Shown here piece after piece: positions 23,555-36,903 of a stretch of 64,000 nucleotides of DNA. Origin of the DNA: Kwoniella bestiolae CBS 10118 (taxonomy: Eukaryota; Basidiomycota; Tremellomycetes; Tremellales; Cryptococcaceae). How positions within the stretch are numbered: position 1 is the first letter of the stretch; each line of letters opens with the position of its first letter. Location: the NCBI RefSeq assembly GCF_000512585.2, contig NC_089241.1, positions 310,001 through 374,000 of the forward strand, read 5' to 3'. The translations under genes were made by a program, and so were the position numbers. The notes under the pieces are model-generated. The model made no database searches and was not told the DNA's origin. It worked only from the letters and a program-made list of their open reading frames with translations.

Positions 23555-25697
23555 CTACCTCCTCCTGCCCACATCGGCAGCTGTCCTCATCCCTTTCCTA
23601 TGACCCTCCTTCTCCCTACGTGTATTCTCAGCAAGCTGTCTAGCTTTCGCACGAGGGTCAATCACCTATGCAGATGTACCTTTATCAGCTTTATAACCCA
23701 GTGATGAAAAACCAGATCCAACTCACAGAGTACTCCTCTTCCGCCCTCCTCGTCAATTCCTTCTCATCCACCAAGAACTTCAGACTATGCTTCATCCATC
23801 CCACATCATCGTCCACTTCCAAATCATCTTCCCCAGCCTGTTCATCCCCATCTCTAGGTCTGTCTTCATCTTCATCCTCATCCCCATCAGGCGCAGCTTT
23901 AGCAACTTTACTGCTGAATTTACTCATCTCCTTCAATATATCATCTTCTTCATCCCTTCTACCTCGCTTGCTACCATGTTTCGCAGCAGCCCGCCCTCTG
24001 TTCTTAGAGTATTTGGCTAACTCTTGCTCCAAGACTGAAGGACCTTTATGTCGTTTCGAACGGCCCTCAGAATCTGAATCTGAATCTGATGCATTACCTG
24101 TGCGTTTCTTCAATCGACGTAGATCTTCCTCCATTCGCTTGATCTCAGCTTGGCGCGATGCACTGCTCGAGGATAACTCAATTAGCTTCTCGCTATTTCA
24201 GGAAACATCGGGCTTACCTGCTTCCTGCCTTTTCTCGCTCATGCTGCTCTCGTATAGCTTTAAGGTCGACCGCGGCCTATTGTAAAGGTCTGCTATAGCT
24301 CCTTGGTATATTAACGATATCCAGCTCACCTTCTTCTCTTTCTCTTTCTTACTGCTATCTCCCAAATTCTTCAACGAATCTGGTACTTCCACGAAAGATT
24401 CGAGAGGTTTAGCAGGTGCACTGTCCGTTGGATCCAGAACTGGCAAATACTCGTCAGTATACTGGTTCCTCGGAAGGACGATCCGGGACTCACGATCCTG
24501 CCTGGTCATCCCCTTTTTCTTCACCTTGACCTCCGTTTCAGGTATTTCTTCAGAATCTCCAAATGAGAGCAATCCGGTATTCCTAAAAGGGTAGGCCACC
24601 ATCAGTCGTCAACTCTACTACTGTTTGCCGCATCAGCTGCTCACTTCTTAGCTTTTGCTCTTTTCTGCCTGAACTCCAATTCCTTCTTAGCTTCCAGCCG
24701 TGCTTGTTGTTGAGCTCGTCTCTCGGAAGCTGTTATACGAGGTACGATATCGTCGAACGGGTTCTCTATTATCCTTACACCTCGTATTTTCGGTGGGCTA
24801 TATGCGGAATTGTCAGTACAGCTACGATAAAAGAGCCCGAGAAGGGGCGACCTACACCAAAGGTTTCTCCTCTGAATCAATATCCAGATTACCGATACTC
24901 ATGACATCTAGACAGAATGTCAGCTACGTTTGTTTAGACGAAATAAGGAATGATTAGCTTACTGTATATCGTATTTCCAACAATCTTCCCAAACAAGGTA
25001 TGTTTATTCGTCAATTCCTCTGCCTTATCCAAGGTGAAGAAGAACTGTGAAGTATTGGTATGCCTTTTACTGTTATTCGCCATCCCCATAAGACCTCGTC
25101 TAAACACCAACAATGCAGATCAGCTAATGATGTCAACCTTGTTGGGAACCGAGAGTAAGCTGACCTGTTGAATCGTAATCTGGGGTGTATCTCATCCTGG
25201 AATGGTTCACCATAGAAACTCTCTCCTCCCATTCCGGTACCCGTTGGATCACCTGACTGGATGATGAAGCCTGGTACCACTCGATGGAAGATGACTCCGT
25301 CATAGTATCCTAAGGCATCCCGATAATCAGCATCAATCATGAGACGTGTCCAAGTGGACAGACCCACCTTCCATAGATAGCGCAAGGAAATTCCGTACAG
25401 CCTTTGGACATTCTTTACCCCATAATTCGACCTATGCCTATATGATCAGCTGGGAGACAGTGATTCTAGATCGCACGGATATACCTCTATCTCTCCTGCT
25501 GTGGTGTCAATGATGACCTTGCCGTTGGTAGCGGGCTATGTGATATGACATGGTCAGTATATTGGTTTGATGGACATCGAATGTGGAGGTTCAAGGAGAC
25601 TTGCCTCAGTGACATAACTATTGATTGAACGGTCGAGTAGGTCAGCTGCCGAGTTACAAGGCCACACAACTAGACGAATGGCTCACAGATTACTCAT
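23555..25697 (-). CDS. CWC27: Spliceosome-associated cyclophilin Cwc27
   Basis: Twelve exons: 25697-25687, 25617-25605, 25535-25485, 25431-25368, 25309-25165, 25099-24963, 24907-24856, 24797-24645, 24582-24330, 24276-24218, 24162-23727, 23665-23555 (494 aa). The cyclophilin domain (residues 1-175) begins MSNLYVTEPATNGKV and contains [41 protein letters not shown] and NTSQFFFTL; then the Cwc27-type linker with NPFDDIVPR, and a long charged tail with acidic and basic tracts. Cwc27 joins the activated spliceosome with Cwc22; in human CWC27 the prolyl-isomerase pocket is not functional, and I did not test all active-site positions here. The first two exons are 11 and 13 nt, and intron 2 has a GC donor (GAG|GCAAGT). 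Divergent from VPS74. Confidence 0.93.
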
Positions 25698-26245
25698 GTT
25701 GAGATGACTTGAGTCTTTTTGACTATGCTGAGGTTTCGATGTACAAATCAATGAGTGATGAATACTGTCAACACACACAGAGAGATAGCTTGCAGAGAGA
25801 GATTACTCGCACTGGACTGACTGGTCGAAGCAGAAAGTGATGACGGTGGAAGGTACGTATGTATGTGACATGTGCCACTCGCGGTGATATTCGGTTATAT
25901 ACATGGTAGTATACGCGTAGAGTGAGGTGATCGCTGTCTGCTGGCTGTGTACGAGGTACAGTGTCATCACGCTGCTGCTACTGCTACTGCTCATTCGGAC
26001 CAACCATTGATTTCCATAAACTATCCTACCTCACAGATAGTCACCTACTGCCACTCTACCAATATTCATTCCTCCTCTCTAGGTGTTATCACACTAGACG
26101 ACACGTACAAGATTTCCTGTCCTGTCGCTGAATTGGACCATATCCACCCCAACCCACAAAACAAGCCATCTTGAACCCCGGTGTCCATTCCTAACCCAAC
26201 ACAGTCTCTTCGCTTCACCTACCTCTTCAATCCTCATAATCCACC
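25698..26245. promoter_or_regulatory. Shared divergent promoter of CWC27 and VPS74
   Basis: 548 bp between opposing start codons, with a pyrimidine-rich leader near 26040-26090 on the VPS74 side and a TTATATAC element near 25893. No ORF of interest. Confidence 0.5.
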
Positions 26246-27783
26246 ATGGCATCAGAAGGTCTCACTAGAAGAAGAGGAGCAGGAGCCTCCCCAGCCATCG
26301 GATCAGCTTCACCAGCATTCTCAGATACACCCTCCTTCCCTTCCACCTCTGGGGCCGCATCCAGAAGACCAGGCGGAGCTTCGTCAAATAACGCGCCGAC
26401 CAGCTCGGCTGGGGGATCAGGAGGGGCAGGAGGGAAGATAGCGTACGATCCGAGGGATTTCGAAAATGGTGGTGAGACCGAGACGATGCCTAGGTTGACT
26501 ATCATGGAGGAGGTCTTGTTGTTGGGTTTGAAAGATAAAGCTGTAAGCCTCTCCAGGATGAAGGTCAAGTGATTGTATCGCAGCACGCTGACTTTAGTGT
26601 ACGCTGTGCTGTAGGGCTATCTATCATTTTGGAACGATAATATATCATACGCGTTACGAGGTTGTATATTGATTGAATTGGCGTTACGACGCAGAATCGC
26701 AATGGTCAAAGACCCATCACGTAGGAGATTGGCTCTAGCAGATAGGTTGATTGAGGTCATCGATGATAGACAGACTGGGGAGACTATCTTGGACGAAGCT
26801 CTGAAGATGATGAAATCAAGTGAGAAGTATGGTACAGGCGCGTGGGTGGATCTGATGAGTGGTGAGTGGTGTGCCTTCCTACTCGCGAATACCTCAAGTG
26901 GGCAGGACAGCTCATGGCTATCTTATTGTATTAGGTGAGACGTGGAATGTCATGAAGATAGGATATCAACTCAAACAAGTTCGAGAACGTTTAGCAAAAG
27001 GTTTGGTGGATAAAGGTGTACTTAGAACCGAAAAGCGAAATTTCCTATTATTCGACATGGCTACACATCCTATAGCCGATATGAACGCCAAAGACGATGT
27101 GATGCGAAGGACCTTGACGCTGTTGACCGCTCGAACGGCGGCTATACCACCTCAAGCATTACACAAGGAAGGTGTAAAGTATAGGCATATGAGAGCGGTG
27201 GTTCTGGTCTGTGCGGGTGAGTTCATACCTATATCCCTTTCTTGCACCGCAGTATCATCTCAGGATACTGATAATGCTGTTCCTGAATATAGCCTACGCA
27301 TCAAGTGTACTTGAGAACGCCCTTCAGCGACTCTCCTACGATTCTCGAGAAGCAGCCTTCGCAAGATGCGATGACATCCTCGCTGAATTCTCGACTTGGC
27401 CATTCGGAGTGACGACATCGAACGTTGCTGGACCGGTGTCTATTGGTGGAGGTACGAGGAAGAGAGAAGGGGGAAGTGGAGGCGTGGGGCGGGAGAGCGT
27501 ACAAGAGCTGGTGAGGGAGGTTAGAAAGGAGATGGCTGCTAGTACGGTCGGACAAGCTGGTGCGGGTGGTGGACAGGAGGAACAAGAGGAATTATGCTTC
27601 GAGGTAGTTGCTACTGTATTAGAGATCTTTGGAAGGATGGATAGCTTGGTGAGTTGATTGGGATTAGCATCCTTTACCCTTATCTTGATATTCATGATGA
27701 CGAGATTATGTTGAGATTACGAGTATCGGTTCTTATCGAGAGAGATCCATTGGCTGACTTGATATCTCACCATGTAGCTCTAA
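26246..27783 (+). CDS. VPS74: Golgi PI4P effector Vps74 (GOLPH3/GPP34 family)
   Basis: Five exons: 26246-26542, 26615-26861, 26935-27216, 27293-27648, 27778-27783 (395 aa). A disordered Ala/Ser/Gly-rich N-terminus carries TRRRGAG, like the basic N-terminal motif GOLPH3 proteins use to bind COPI. The GPP34 domain follows: [73 protein letters not shown] and [10 protein letters not shown]. Vps74 binds PI4P on Golgi membranes and retains glycosyltransferases by linking their tails to COPI. A Gly-rich insert of about 35 residues interrupts the C-terminal part. The last exon supplies one codon plus the stop; reading into intron 4 would end two codons later, so either form gives nearly the same protein. 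Confidence 0.93.
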
Positions 27784-29452
27784 GCGATAGACGTACTTTC
27801 ATATACCCCTTTATCAACCCAAAACGAATATTATACGATTACTCCGACCTTTGATACCATACCATGCTCTACGAAGATACAATTCCAGCTTTCTCTTCCT
27901 TTTAGCGTTGTCTACATAATACAGTACAGCCAAAATGTATTTACTCAATCATTAGTATTTCGAGCCTTGCTACGGTTCATACACATATGGTGAAAGTCGA
28001 GCTTTTTCTTCAGTATTTCTTCCGAAGGTCAGCATGGCACTGAAGCTGTCATGAATCTCGGATTGAGCCAGATGATGATTCATGCAGTGTACATAGCATA
28101 TAGGATATTCCTGCATAGCCAAGGACCAAGTCGACAAAGCTCACCCAATGACATCTGACTTTCTCAGCTGCTTAGTGGTTAAGATCTATCTATAGTATCT
28201 GACACATTCCTACGACATTATAATCATTCAGTCATCATCGGTCTCGTGATCGACGCAGATGAGATGTCCAACACGTGATATAAGTGTCATCTTACGATAT
28301 GATGAACCAAAGTACTCGCAAATTATGATCTCACAAATCAAGCCAGCTCATCCTGGTACGTATCCTACATACTTACAAAACATATACGACTCTCATCTTG
28401 AGTTGAGTTGTTCGCTTCTACAAAAAAGTTCAAGCCGGACGGAGGACGGGTAGGTTAGGCTTGTCCTTTCCCGTAACTTGTAGTCGACCTTCTTTCCAAT
28501 TCTCATGTACATACAGTAAAACGAAGTTGCAGTAGACTGACCTACCGTACCCCATGCGATGCCGAAGAGAAAACATGATACGGCAGGATTGCAATGATCG
28601 ATTCTGATGACGAAGCACCAGGAACGAGTTGAAGTCATCTTTACAAGCGCATGATTATTGAATGAACATTCATCGGTTGATCTCCCGGATGCGAACGAGG
28701 GTGTCTTCTCATGATTCAAAGAGGAGACCTCTTTACCTTCACAGCAATTGGTTCTTGCTGCTTCGCATGAATCGCTGGACAAGGACATGTACTTCGGACT
28801 TTGATTCAGCGTGTATTCGCTTTTTCCCACGCTACCGGTTCATTGCCCGGATTATATTAATCAGTTTCACAAATTCATATAGTCACTGCAACTGACTGCA
28901 TGGCACAGCGGTCCATCTACAACGCATGCATGCGCACGCTTACTCCGGATCTTCCGGATACCACTCAATGGTCGTGTGCATGAACATTAAAACATATGCT
29001 ACAGCGAGACCGTACAAGTCGGTATGGAAGACCTAATTCGATTCGTGCCAGTTCAAGATCCTGCATGAGACTATCAAAGATATTGTCATACCCAATATAA
29101 GTTTGTTAGGTGTAGAAGAAGAACGACATAGAACGCATAGATAGATAGATAGTCCGTATAGAGATGATAATCCAATCAACTTTTTCTCATTAGAGTGTAA
29201 ACGTTCAAGTTAATAATACAATTTCAAATGAAAAGGGGAAGGAGAAAAAGATAATGTCCCGCAATTAACAGATATTGTTGTTTATCCTTTATTATGAACA
29301 GAGAACCGAACAAAGCAGAAAGAGAGAATGGTATTGCTACATGGTGTGATGGCGATTGAGACTCAAGCAAGTTCGATTTGCCAAAATGGCGATTTTCGTT
29401 TTGTGGTGTTTTTTTCTTCGCGTCAAAGTGAAGGGGTACGTCCATCGCTTCG
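27784..29452. other. Intergenic stretch downstream of VPS74 and the Zn2Cys6 gene
   Basis: About 1.7 kb between two convergent genes. AT-rich, short ORFs only; one GATA microsatellite near 29139-29152 and a CACGTG near 28273. No gene, RNA or repeat family recognised. Confidence 0.4.
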
Positions 29453-30722
29453 TTAGAATTGGATTGGAGGAGAGAAGTATTCGTCCGAAGAGAGTGTGGG
29501 GGTTGGGATCTGGTAGTATTCCGCTTGTACTTCCGGCACCCCTATGCCCAATCCTACCAGTTGTTCCTTCTCCTGTGGGAGGGACATTTCAGGTGCCAAA
29601 GTGGGTGAGGTGGTGGTACTTTGACCGAGAGGCGAGGGCGAGTAATAAGGGTATTGAGTGGAAGCTTGTTGTTGATGCTGGTAAGTCGCTACCGATGGCA
29701 TGACGAAGGGGACTTGGAAGAGTGGTGGTGTTGGGAAAGGAGTTTGGTAGCCTGTCGTGGCTGGTGTGATAGGCGATGTACCATGCTCATGAATAGGTTT
29801 GTGCGATGCCGGTGTGATGGGCATGGCAGGTCGAAGATACGTCTGAGTGGGTAATGAAGGTGTTGACCAAGATGTGGGGAGGGTTGGAGGCATCATGTTA
29901 GGAGGATAGTCGTGTTCAGCTGAGGAGGAACGTGAAGTGTCAGTTGGGGTGGGATTGGCAGCAATGACCTCAGTTGGCATTTGGCCATTGAGATAGGCTT
30001 CGTGCGTTGGAGTTTGCTCGAGAACGGATGGGAAGCTCGAGACGGGTGTATGTTCGTGATGCGTGTGAAGCGGGGCAGAGACTCCACCGCTCGTCCATCC
30101 ACTGTACATCCATTGAGGTGATTCGAACATTGGTGGAGAAGCCAAAGCAGGAGCAGCAGGTGGTGTGACCCAGGGAGCGACACCGCCAGTAGGCATCGAT
30201 ACCGTACGACGGTGACCCAAGTGGGAGGGTCGTATGGGACCAGGCCCAGAGACGTAGGGGACGTTGAAGACGGGTTGGTCCGCAAAGTAGGGAGAGGAAG
30301 TGGTGATGGGTGATATGTTGGTGATGGCCTTGGCAGCTTTGGCTATGGCCTTCTTCTCCCTAGTGGCCCTATTCACTTCCTCCGGTACCGGCGCATACTC
30401 GCACTCCCTCTTGGCTCGAGTACAGTTCCGACATGGAGCTCCTCCGCAACATCTGATTTTACTGTATGATCCAGCAAACAATACAATTAGTCAAAGGACC
30501 CCTATTGTGTGTATGATTGGTGTGGGAAGGGATGGATGGATGGACTCACCGATGCCTGCAATACTGACAAGCCATAGAGATACGTTGACGGCGACCAGGT
30601 GAATGAGAACTCTCGGCGATGCTTAGAGGATAAGCAGAGCCGAAGCCATCAAAGGTCGGCGGCATGTCGTGCATGTGAGGTTGGTGCATGAGCACCGAGG
30701 GCGTTGCGAAAGCGGTGTTCAT
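29453..30722 (-). CDS. Zn2Cys6 (Gal4-type) transcription factor
   Basis: Two exons, 30722-30550 and 30461-29453 (393 aa). The binuclear cluster is split by the intron: residues about 51-57 (CQYCRHR) and after the junction KIRC, APCRNC and KREC, giving the spacing C-x2-C-x6-C-x5-C-x2-C-x6-C. It is followed by ATREKKAIAKAAKAI, perhaps a linker or short coiled coil, then about 280 residues rich in Pro, Ser, Thr and Gln without the fungal-specific middle homology domain. It should bind DNA in the nucleus; targets unknown. The small size and absence of the regulatory domain are notable. It sits between 1.7 kb and 3.5 kb of gene-free DNA. Confidence 0.88.
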
Positions 30723-33700
30723 GATGGTGATGGGATGACAAGAGTCGACACGACGTGAGGATAGAGTGAAGATAGAGAGTTTTCCACTCAAAATGTCGAA
30801 AGTGAATGATAGTTGGAATGGTCGAGATTAGGCTGCCCAGGTGGTCTAAAGATGACGAGGAGGCAGCAAGTGGTGGTGGATGATTCTGTTGAAAAAAATA
30901 GAGGAAGGAAAGTGGGCGTTTTTGTTCGTTGGGGGTGGTCCTGAAAATCACGATACTCCTCGAGTCTATATATCTCCTTTCTGCTGTATCTCGATGAAAG
31001 ATAGGATGATGATGCTACTCTGTGATTCTTTTTTGTCTACAGGTCTTGAACCCTTGCTTGGTTCGTACCCCCAGGGAAGCTACTATCTGTCGTAGATCGG
31101 ACCAAGGAGTACGATGATCTAATGTTGGCTTGAGCTCTAATTTCCTTGGCTGCATCCGAGTAGGGTCTGACAATAGTCATCCGAACTATCCATGAGATGA
31201 ACAAACGCCAGAGGACGTAGAGAAGGCAAGAAAAAAAGAAGAGATGAGGACGATCAGACCTCCTGTCTCACTCTGCCTTCTTCTGCTTCCCACTTTTGGC
31301 GCAAGGTACGGTATTAAACTATTCCTTACCAGGGATATCTGTTCTAGTGAAAAGGGTAAAAAGAGAAAGAGAGAGAAGGGGGGGAACAGGTAACTGAGAG
31401 GTGGATAATAAATGTCTCGGTTGAATACGAAATGTTTCACTTTATCAGAGATCGATTTTATGGGATCGGATTAAGAGGAATAAGGGAATAGGGACGGAAA
31501 CAGGGATAGATTCGACCGATTCTACCTCTACTCTGTCTAAGGATTGATAACGTGATATCTGTGAGACTATCTATCCTTTCCCTCAACAATGGTGGTAGAT
31601 GTATGCTGCTGGATGTCACCTTTGATGAGGGATGTCTTCTTGGAGATCGTCTATCCTAATGCTAAAAATGAAAGCTCTTATGTCGAGATGCAACCAATCG
31701 ATTTGAGAGAAAGAACACAGGGGCAGTGCACATCAATCATCATTGCAAGCAGTCTCCTTTCCGTCAGAAGCCGGGATGACAGGGATCCGATTTTCATATA
31801 GGTTTCTCAGTGGGGAAGGCCACGTACGTACCGCAGAGAGAAAGAAAAAATCGAAAGGAAAAAAAAAGAAATTAGTCATCCCAACCTTTTCATCCGGAGA
31901 TAACGGCATCTTGACCTCGAGAGTGCGCTGGGGGCCAAGTCTGAAGAGTTCGATGCATGGTTATGGTGTCAGGGGCAGCCAGTTACGTTACTACCATAGT
32001 CACTTGTCTGTATCTCTGGGAACGCAGACGTTATACTGTCGTACGTCGCACAACGCCGAAATATATGCCATGCTGTCCTACTCGATCCTTACGAATTCGC
32101 TGTTGATAGCCTTGGGACGACACTTTGATAACCCTCGTCTCTTGAGAAATTCCGGGTACTTATCAATCCTCTAACCTCTACGGGAAGAGGTAAAGTTCAT
32201 ATTCCCATTATCACATAGACTTAATTTCAGCCGGTGATATACGAACATCCGACTCCCGTACCGATCGCAGAACCAGGTGATCCCATGTCTACCAGCACTG
32301 TATGTACATCGTCGGGCTATGGATGCATGGAGGATGAGATTACACGGTCATCTCGGAACGCAATTCTCCGACCAGGAAGCGAACCGAGACAGGACCAACG
32401 TGAAGCCTCAACCCCTGACAGATTTTCATACCAGTTGATTTAGTGCGACCGGAATGACGGTAACTTTCGACCCAGTCGTTCCTGTCCTCGACGACTCCTT
32501 GGACAAATCATGAAAAAGGGGTAGAGAGGAGTGCGTGACATGGGGTTAGGCATGAAAAAATACGTTCCTGACACAGGTGACTCCATACGGTCGGGTCAGT
32601 TACAAAGAAGCTCACGATATCGGTGACAACGAGGGCACAACATGCATTAAATCAGGGCACACAGGGGAAAAAATACTGTACTTTCTCAAAATACGCAGCC
32701 CGGGTAAGCCGGATAGTTCGTGGGCGAGATGCCATGTCACCTGTCTCACAGTAATATGTGGCTTTGAGCACATTCACACCGAGAGTGCTCCGGTCCTTGA
32801 TCATCAGCTGAAAATATCAGCTGCATCGCCAGACTATGCGCCCCCTATCGTGCTCGGTGCATACATACGCGCCTGTCATTCCTTTCGGTGGAGTCAACGG
32901 ATCTGCCACACCTACTTTACGTCTAACCAAACGCCATGACACCATCTGTTCCATGGTACTTTCCCATGCTCATTCCGTAATTGACATGGTAGGTGGTTGA
33001 TGTTACGATACAACATGGTAGCGCTGAGCTCGCCTATCATGTTCACGAGAGGTCGAAGCCGGATCTAAATTAGTAAAGATCTGTACTGTAATCTCGGCCA
33101 CTTGGTGATCGTAATCTTCCTGGTTTAATATGTGACGAGAGTATGAGCTAGCTATATACCGGCATCGGAAGGAATTACCGTAACGATCGTGCGTTATTCA
33201 ACGTACTCGATGACATACTGTATCGTACTCTGAGAACCAAAATTGCGTTGTTGAAAGAGGGGATCTGAAAAAAACTCATTGTTGTATGTCATCAAATTCT
33301 CCCACTTTGAGATGATGGTGTCATCAATTTTCGAACATCAAAACGGATTGTCACCTTCGATGAGGAAACCATACATCGAGATCAGAACCTAATAAAAGTT
33401 ACCACTATTTCTGATGCTATTCGCTGTGCCTGTCACCCGATCCGACACAGATTTATGCATCCCTTTATCCCCGTTCTTCTTCCGCGACATATGAGGTGTA
33501 AGATCTAATCTTTAGTGCGACAAGTCATATCCCATCTTATTGAACATTGCAAGTTCCCTTGTTTCATCTTTTGTTCGGTATGTCCGACAACCTGTGACAA
33601 ACCCGAACCAGGTCGCTACCGTGGTTGGTCTAACGGTGACTACCAAATGCAGGTTGGTTGGCTGGTCAAACACCGTCAAAAAGTTGCTTATTGTTCTCGA

Positions 33701-34274
33701 AACGAGCTAAACCGTGCCATTGAACAAGGGCTGTGGTAAGGGGTTAGCAAGGAACGACAACGTCGATGAGTTTCGTTGACGAGATCATCGGGCGATGGTC
33801 GTCGTGATTATCGCTGATGGCTCGCAGTCAAGTCAGTTTCCTTGTCGCTACGCACTTCAGCCGCAGGCGAGTATCTCTCCATTCAGAAGATATGTACAAA
33901 GGTTTTGCAAGATGGCTCGTAAAGTTGAGCTGAGATATTGACGCTAACCACTTGCCCAGGAGGCCAATATAGGAGTACCTTCCTTTAAGGTGGATCTCTA
34001 GATGCCAAGACATGTCCATCAGGGAAAGAATAATGACGGAGGCTGAGCTGTCGCTTAGAGCGTTTCTTGGTAGATGCTGCGAGGTTTGTCCGAAAATCGT
34101 AGCGAGTGTCCGACGCATTTCACACCTGCCATCGAAGCTAGATGCAGTACAGTTCGTGACCCTCTAATAAAGCTTGTGCTGACGACGATTTGATGATTAT
34201 GATATTGTTGATGTGCATGTGCATATACCTATGATAACACTCTGCTTTTCCCCTCACCCCTCCTTCCGACCGCC
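30723..34274. other. Gene-poor 3.5-kb upstream region of the Zn2Cys6 gene
   Basis: No coding chain or repeat. The first 300 bases contain purine-rich runs and a TATATAT near 30967, compatible with the promoter and leader of the minus-strand factor. Poly-A/T runs occur near 31855-31870 and 31231-31237. The remainder to 34274 shows only chance ORFs. Confidence 0.4.
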
Positions 34275-36903
34275 TCACGGTCTCATAGGCTTCAACCACT
34301 TGTCCGCACTTTCAAACTGTTCTATCACATCTTTGCCTACCACCCTTTGGGCCAGTGTGGGGTTAGGTCCCTGTTCTTTGTCGAGTGATCGTATCGCTGC
34401 CATGATCTAGTAAACCAAGTCAATACATCAACACTGATCTCCCTGCTTACTAGAGTACGTATGTGAAACTCACCGAATCCCAGAACCTGAACCCTCTTTC
34501 AACCTCTTGCAAAGGTAATTTGACACTGGAGAAAGACTGTTCAATGAATGACAAAGCATCCTTCTTCGCTTGTATGGCTCTGTCCGTCTTGGCATCCGCC
34601 TCAGTTATAGTATCCTCGTAGTGGTAGGTGGTGGCATCAAGATAGGTTTTCGTTAGGATACCAAACCCGGTATTGACTTCGCTTTGGAATGGTAGACCTG
34701 CAATATATGTCAGCTGATGTCATCTGTCCTGTAGACAGACAGCTGGCTCACTGAGCATGAAATCCTGATAATCCTCCCTGTTCCGCCTAGCACTTCCGGA
34801 GAGTAATATATGGGCCGAGACAGCTTCACATAGGTGTCTGAGAGACTTCGATAAGGCTCTGACGAAAGAGTTGAAGACCAATAATTCTCGAGATAAAGGC
34901 CCGACCCATTGTTGAGGCTATGGCATTCATCAATTTTTATTACTGCATGGTGACCCACTCCGATGAAAGTTGACTTACCCTTGACATCAAAGGAAGGATG
35001 GAGATACATCGCATGATAAGCAATATACTCTTCTGTTCCTCGTCTGTGCCGAAACTCGGTCCACCAGATAATACCTCAGCATTGTCTCCTCCCCACTTGG
35101 ATCCGTGTACGACTCCGGCACGGAGCAATTCTAGAAGAAGATAAAGGGGTTCTTGGAATCGATCGTTCACACGAGAGACAGCGTTGGCAGCGTATAATGC
35201 TTTACCGATCAAGGTTTGGGTGTGATTGGCACTGATGAAGCTGTATGATACTAGCTTAGCGGACTGATTCGTAGTATTGGGAAAAGCAGATACACGTACC
35301 CTCTCAGCTCCATGAGACGCCACAAAACATTGGCTACAAGCTCATCCTTCTTATCGAGTATCCTGCCTCCTTTGTCCTTTCGGGTATGAGCTGCTAACTC
35401 CTCAGTGACTAGAGCACCTATACAGAGCTTCAAATCGATGGTAGAAGAGTTTTGTCGTCTGAGTTCGGATTCGATTGTGGTCATAGGTACATTCCAGCCG
35501 TCTAGCTTTTCAACAAGGGATTGGGTTGTGGCATCGTTGAACGGGACGTTGAAGCCTTGAGCAGCAGCGTAAGGTGGATCGAAGAAGTAATGAGCATTGA
35601 TTCGACGTTTAGACCATTCAGGATGTAAGACATTGATGAGTAAGGCGATGGTGGTGCAACGGGGAGATGTGGGTCCTTCAGTGATGACATCTTTGATGAA
35701 CCTATGATAGTCGGTAGTATCGGCGAGCGGTTGATTTTCATGAATGATACCGCTTGTGACCCATCCCACGACTTGTGAACTGATCAAGCCTTTGCAGATG
35801 TAGAAATAAAGTTCATCGGGGATTCGAGGAGAGAATATGTCGTCGAGTTCACCGGGTACGTCTGAAGGGGTTAAAGGTTGACCAAGCGGTGGAACAACGG
35901 TTGGGAGTGGAACACAGGTGCCTTCGGTGGTGAGGACGAGAGAGAACTTGACGGCGAAACGAGCTTTCCAGAAAGCATCGATATAGCTCTGGGTTTTGAA
36001 TTGAGATTCTCGCCAATTTTGACAAACGAGAATACCGGATTTATGGTGCCGCATAAGATCTATGACGGTCTTTACTGCAAAGTCGTTGGCGATGGGAGGG
36101 AAGGTGCGTGAAAGAGATGACCCAGCGAGGATACCCATGTCGAGGAACTGTTCACTGGTGAGATTGAGGTCGACGAGAAGTCTTGTCTTCTCAACGAACT
36201 GAAAGTTGTGAGTCCAGTCGGTAGAAGTGATAACTTTATCAACGGGCCACATCAAGCATTCGGTAGAGGAGTAGACGGCATGAATGTAACCTTTGGGATG
36301 TTGTAGGAGGTATGCAAGCTGGCGAAAAATCAGCTTAGTCATCTCGATGTTGTTCTTTAACAACTCACCTGAGCGAACTCGATGTAAGGAGCGATCACAA
36401 ACTCCACAAATCGATGTCTAAATAACCTGATAATCAACCTCAACAAGTCCTTATGGTCTGTCCATGACCCATTCCTAATCGCTGTGAGCTGCATGATCGC
36501 TCTGTCCACCTGCCCATTCTCATAGTACGACCATGCTTCGTTCTTCACTTGAGTCTCACGCTCTGCCTGAGGGTCGGGTCCTTTCTGCGGAGGTCGTGAA
36601 GCGAGTGGAAGACCTGAGAAGACAAATACTGGCTTGATGTTTAGACGTTCCAAAGCACGAAGGTCGGTTTCTATCTTTGCGATTATACCAAGAGGTAGAC
36701 CTCCAGTAGCTGCGACGAGAGGTTCTCGAGAATCGGCATCGGATAAGAGATGTGAGAGGTAATGGGTCGCATCAATTCCGAGTCGAGTATTGGCAATGGC
36801 GGAGAGGGGACCAGTCTGAATGAGCTTTCTCTCGCGGAGATAGACTGGATGTCAGCGATGCCCAACAGATTTATCACTCACCATCTATACCTCGTATCCC
36901 CAT
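34275..36903 (-). CDS. MKT1: Post-transcriptional regulator Mkt1 (XPG/FEN-like fold)
   Basis: Seven exons: 36903-36882, 36844-36369, 36318-35300, 35240-34979, 34917-34752, 34697-34474, 34406-34275 (766 aa). The N-terminus MGIRGIDVYLRERKLI is XPG-N-like, with GIDATHYL, and an internal XPG-I-like part follows (FRHRFVEFVIAPYIEFAQLAYL, then AVYSSTECLMWP). The Mkt1 N and C regions follow (PDELYFYICKGLISSQVVGW; ANVLWRLMELRG; GWVGPLSRELLVFNSFVRALSKSLR-type segment). Mkt1 with Pbp1 regulates translation and stability of selected mRNAs, including nuclear-encoded mitochondrial ones in yeast. The family is thought to lack nuclease activity. The first exon is 22 nt. About 480 bp separate it from the CSN5 stop upstream. 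Confidence 0.9.

Noticed and set aside
29453..34274. Secondary-metabolite cluster around the Zn2Cys6 factor
   Set aside because: No PKS, NRPS, terpene cyclase or transporter nearby; the P450 and hydrolase are far away and separated by housekeeping genes.
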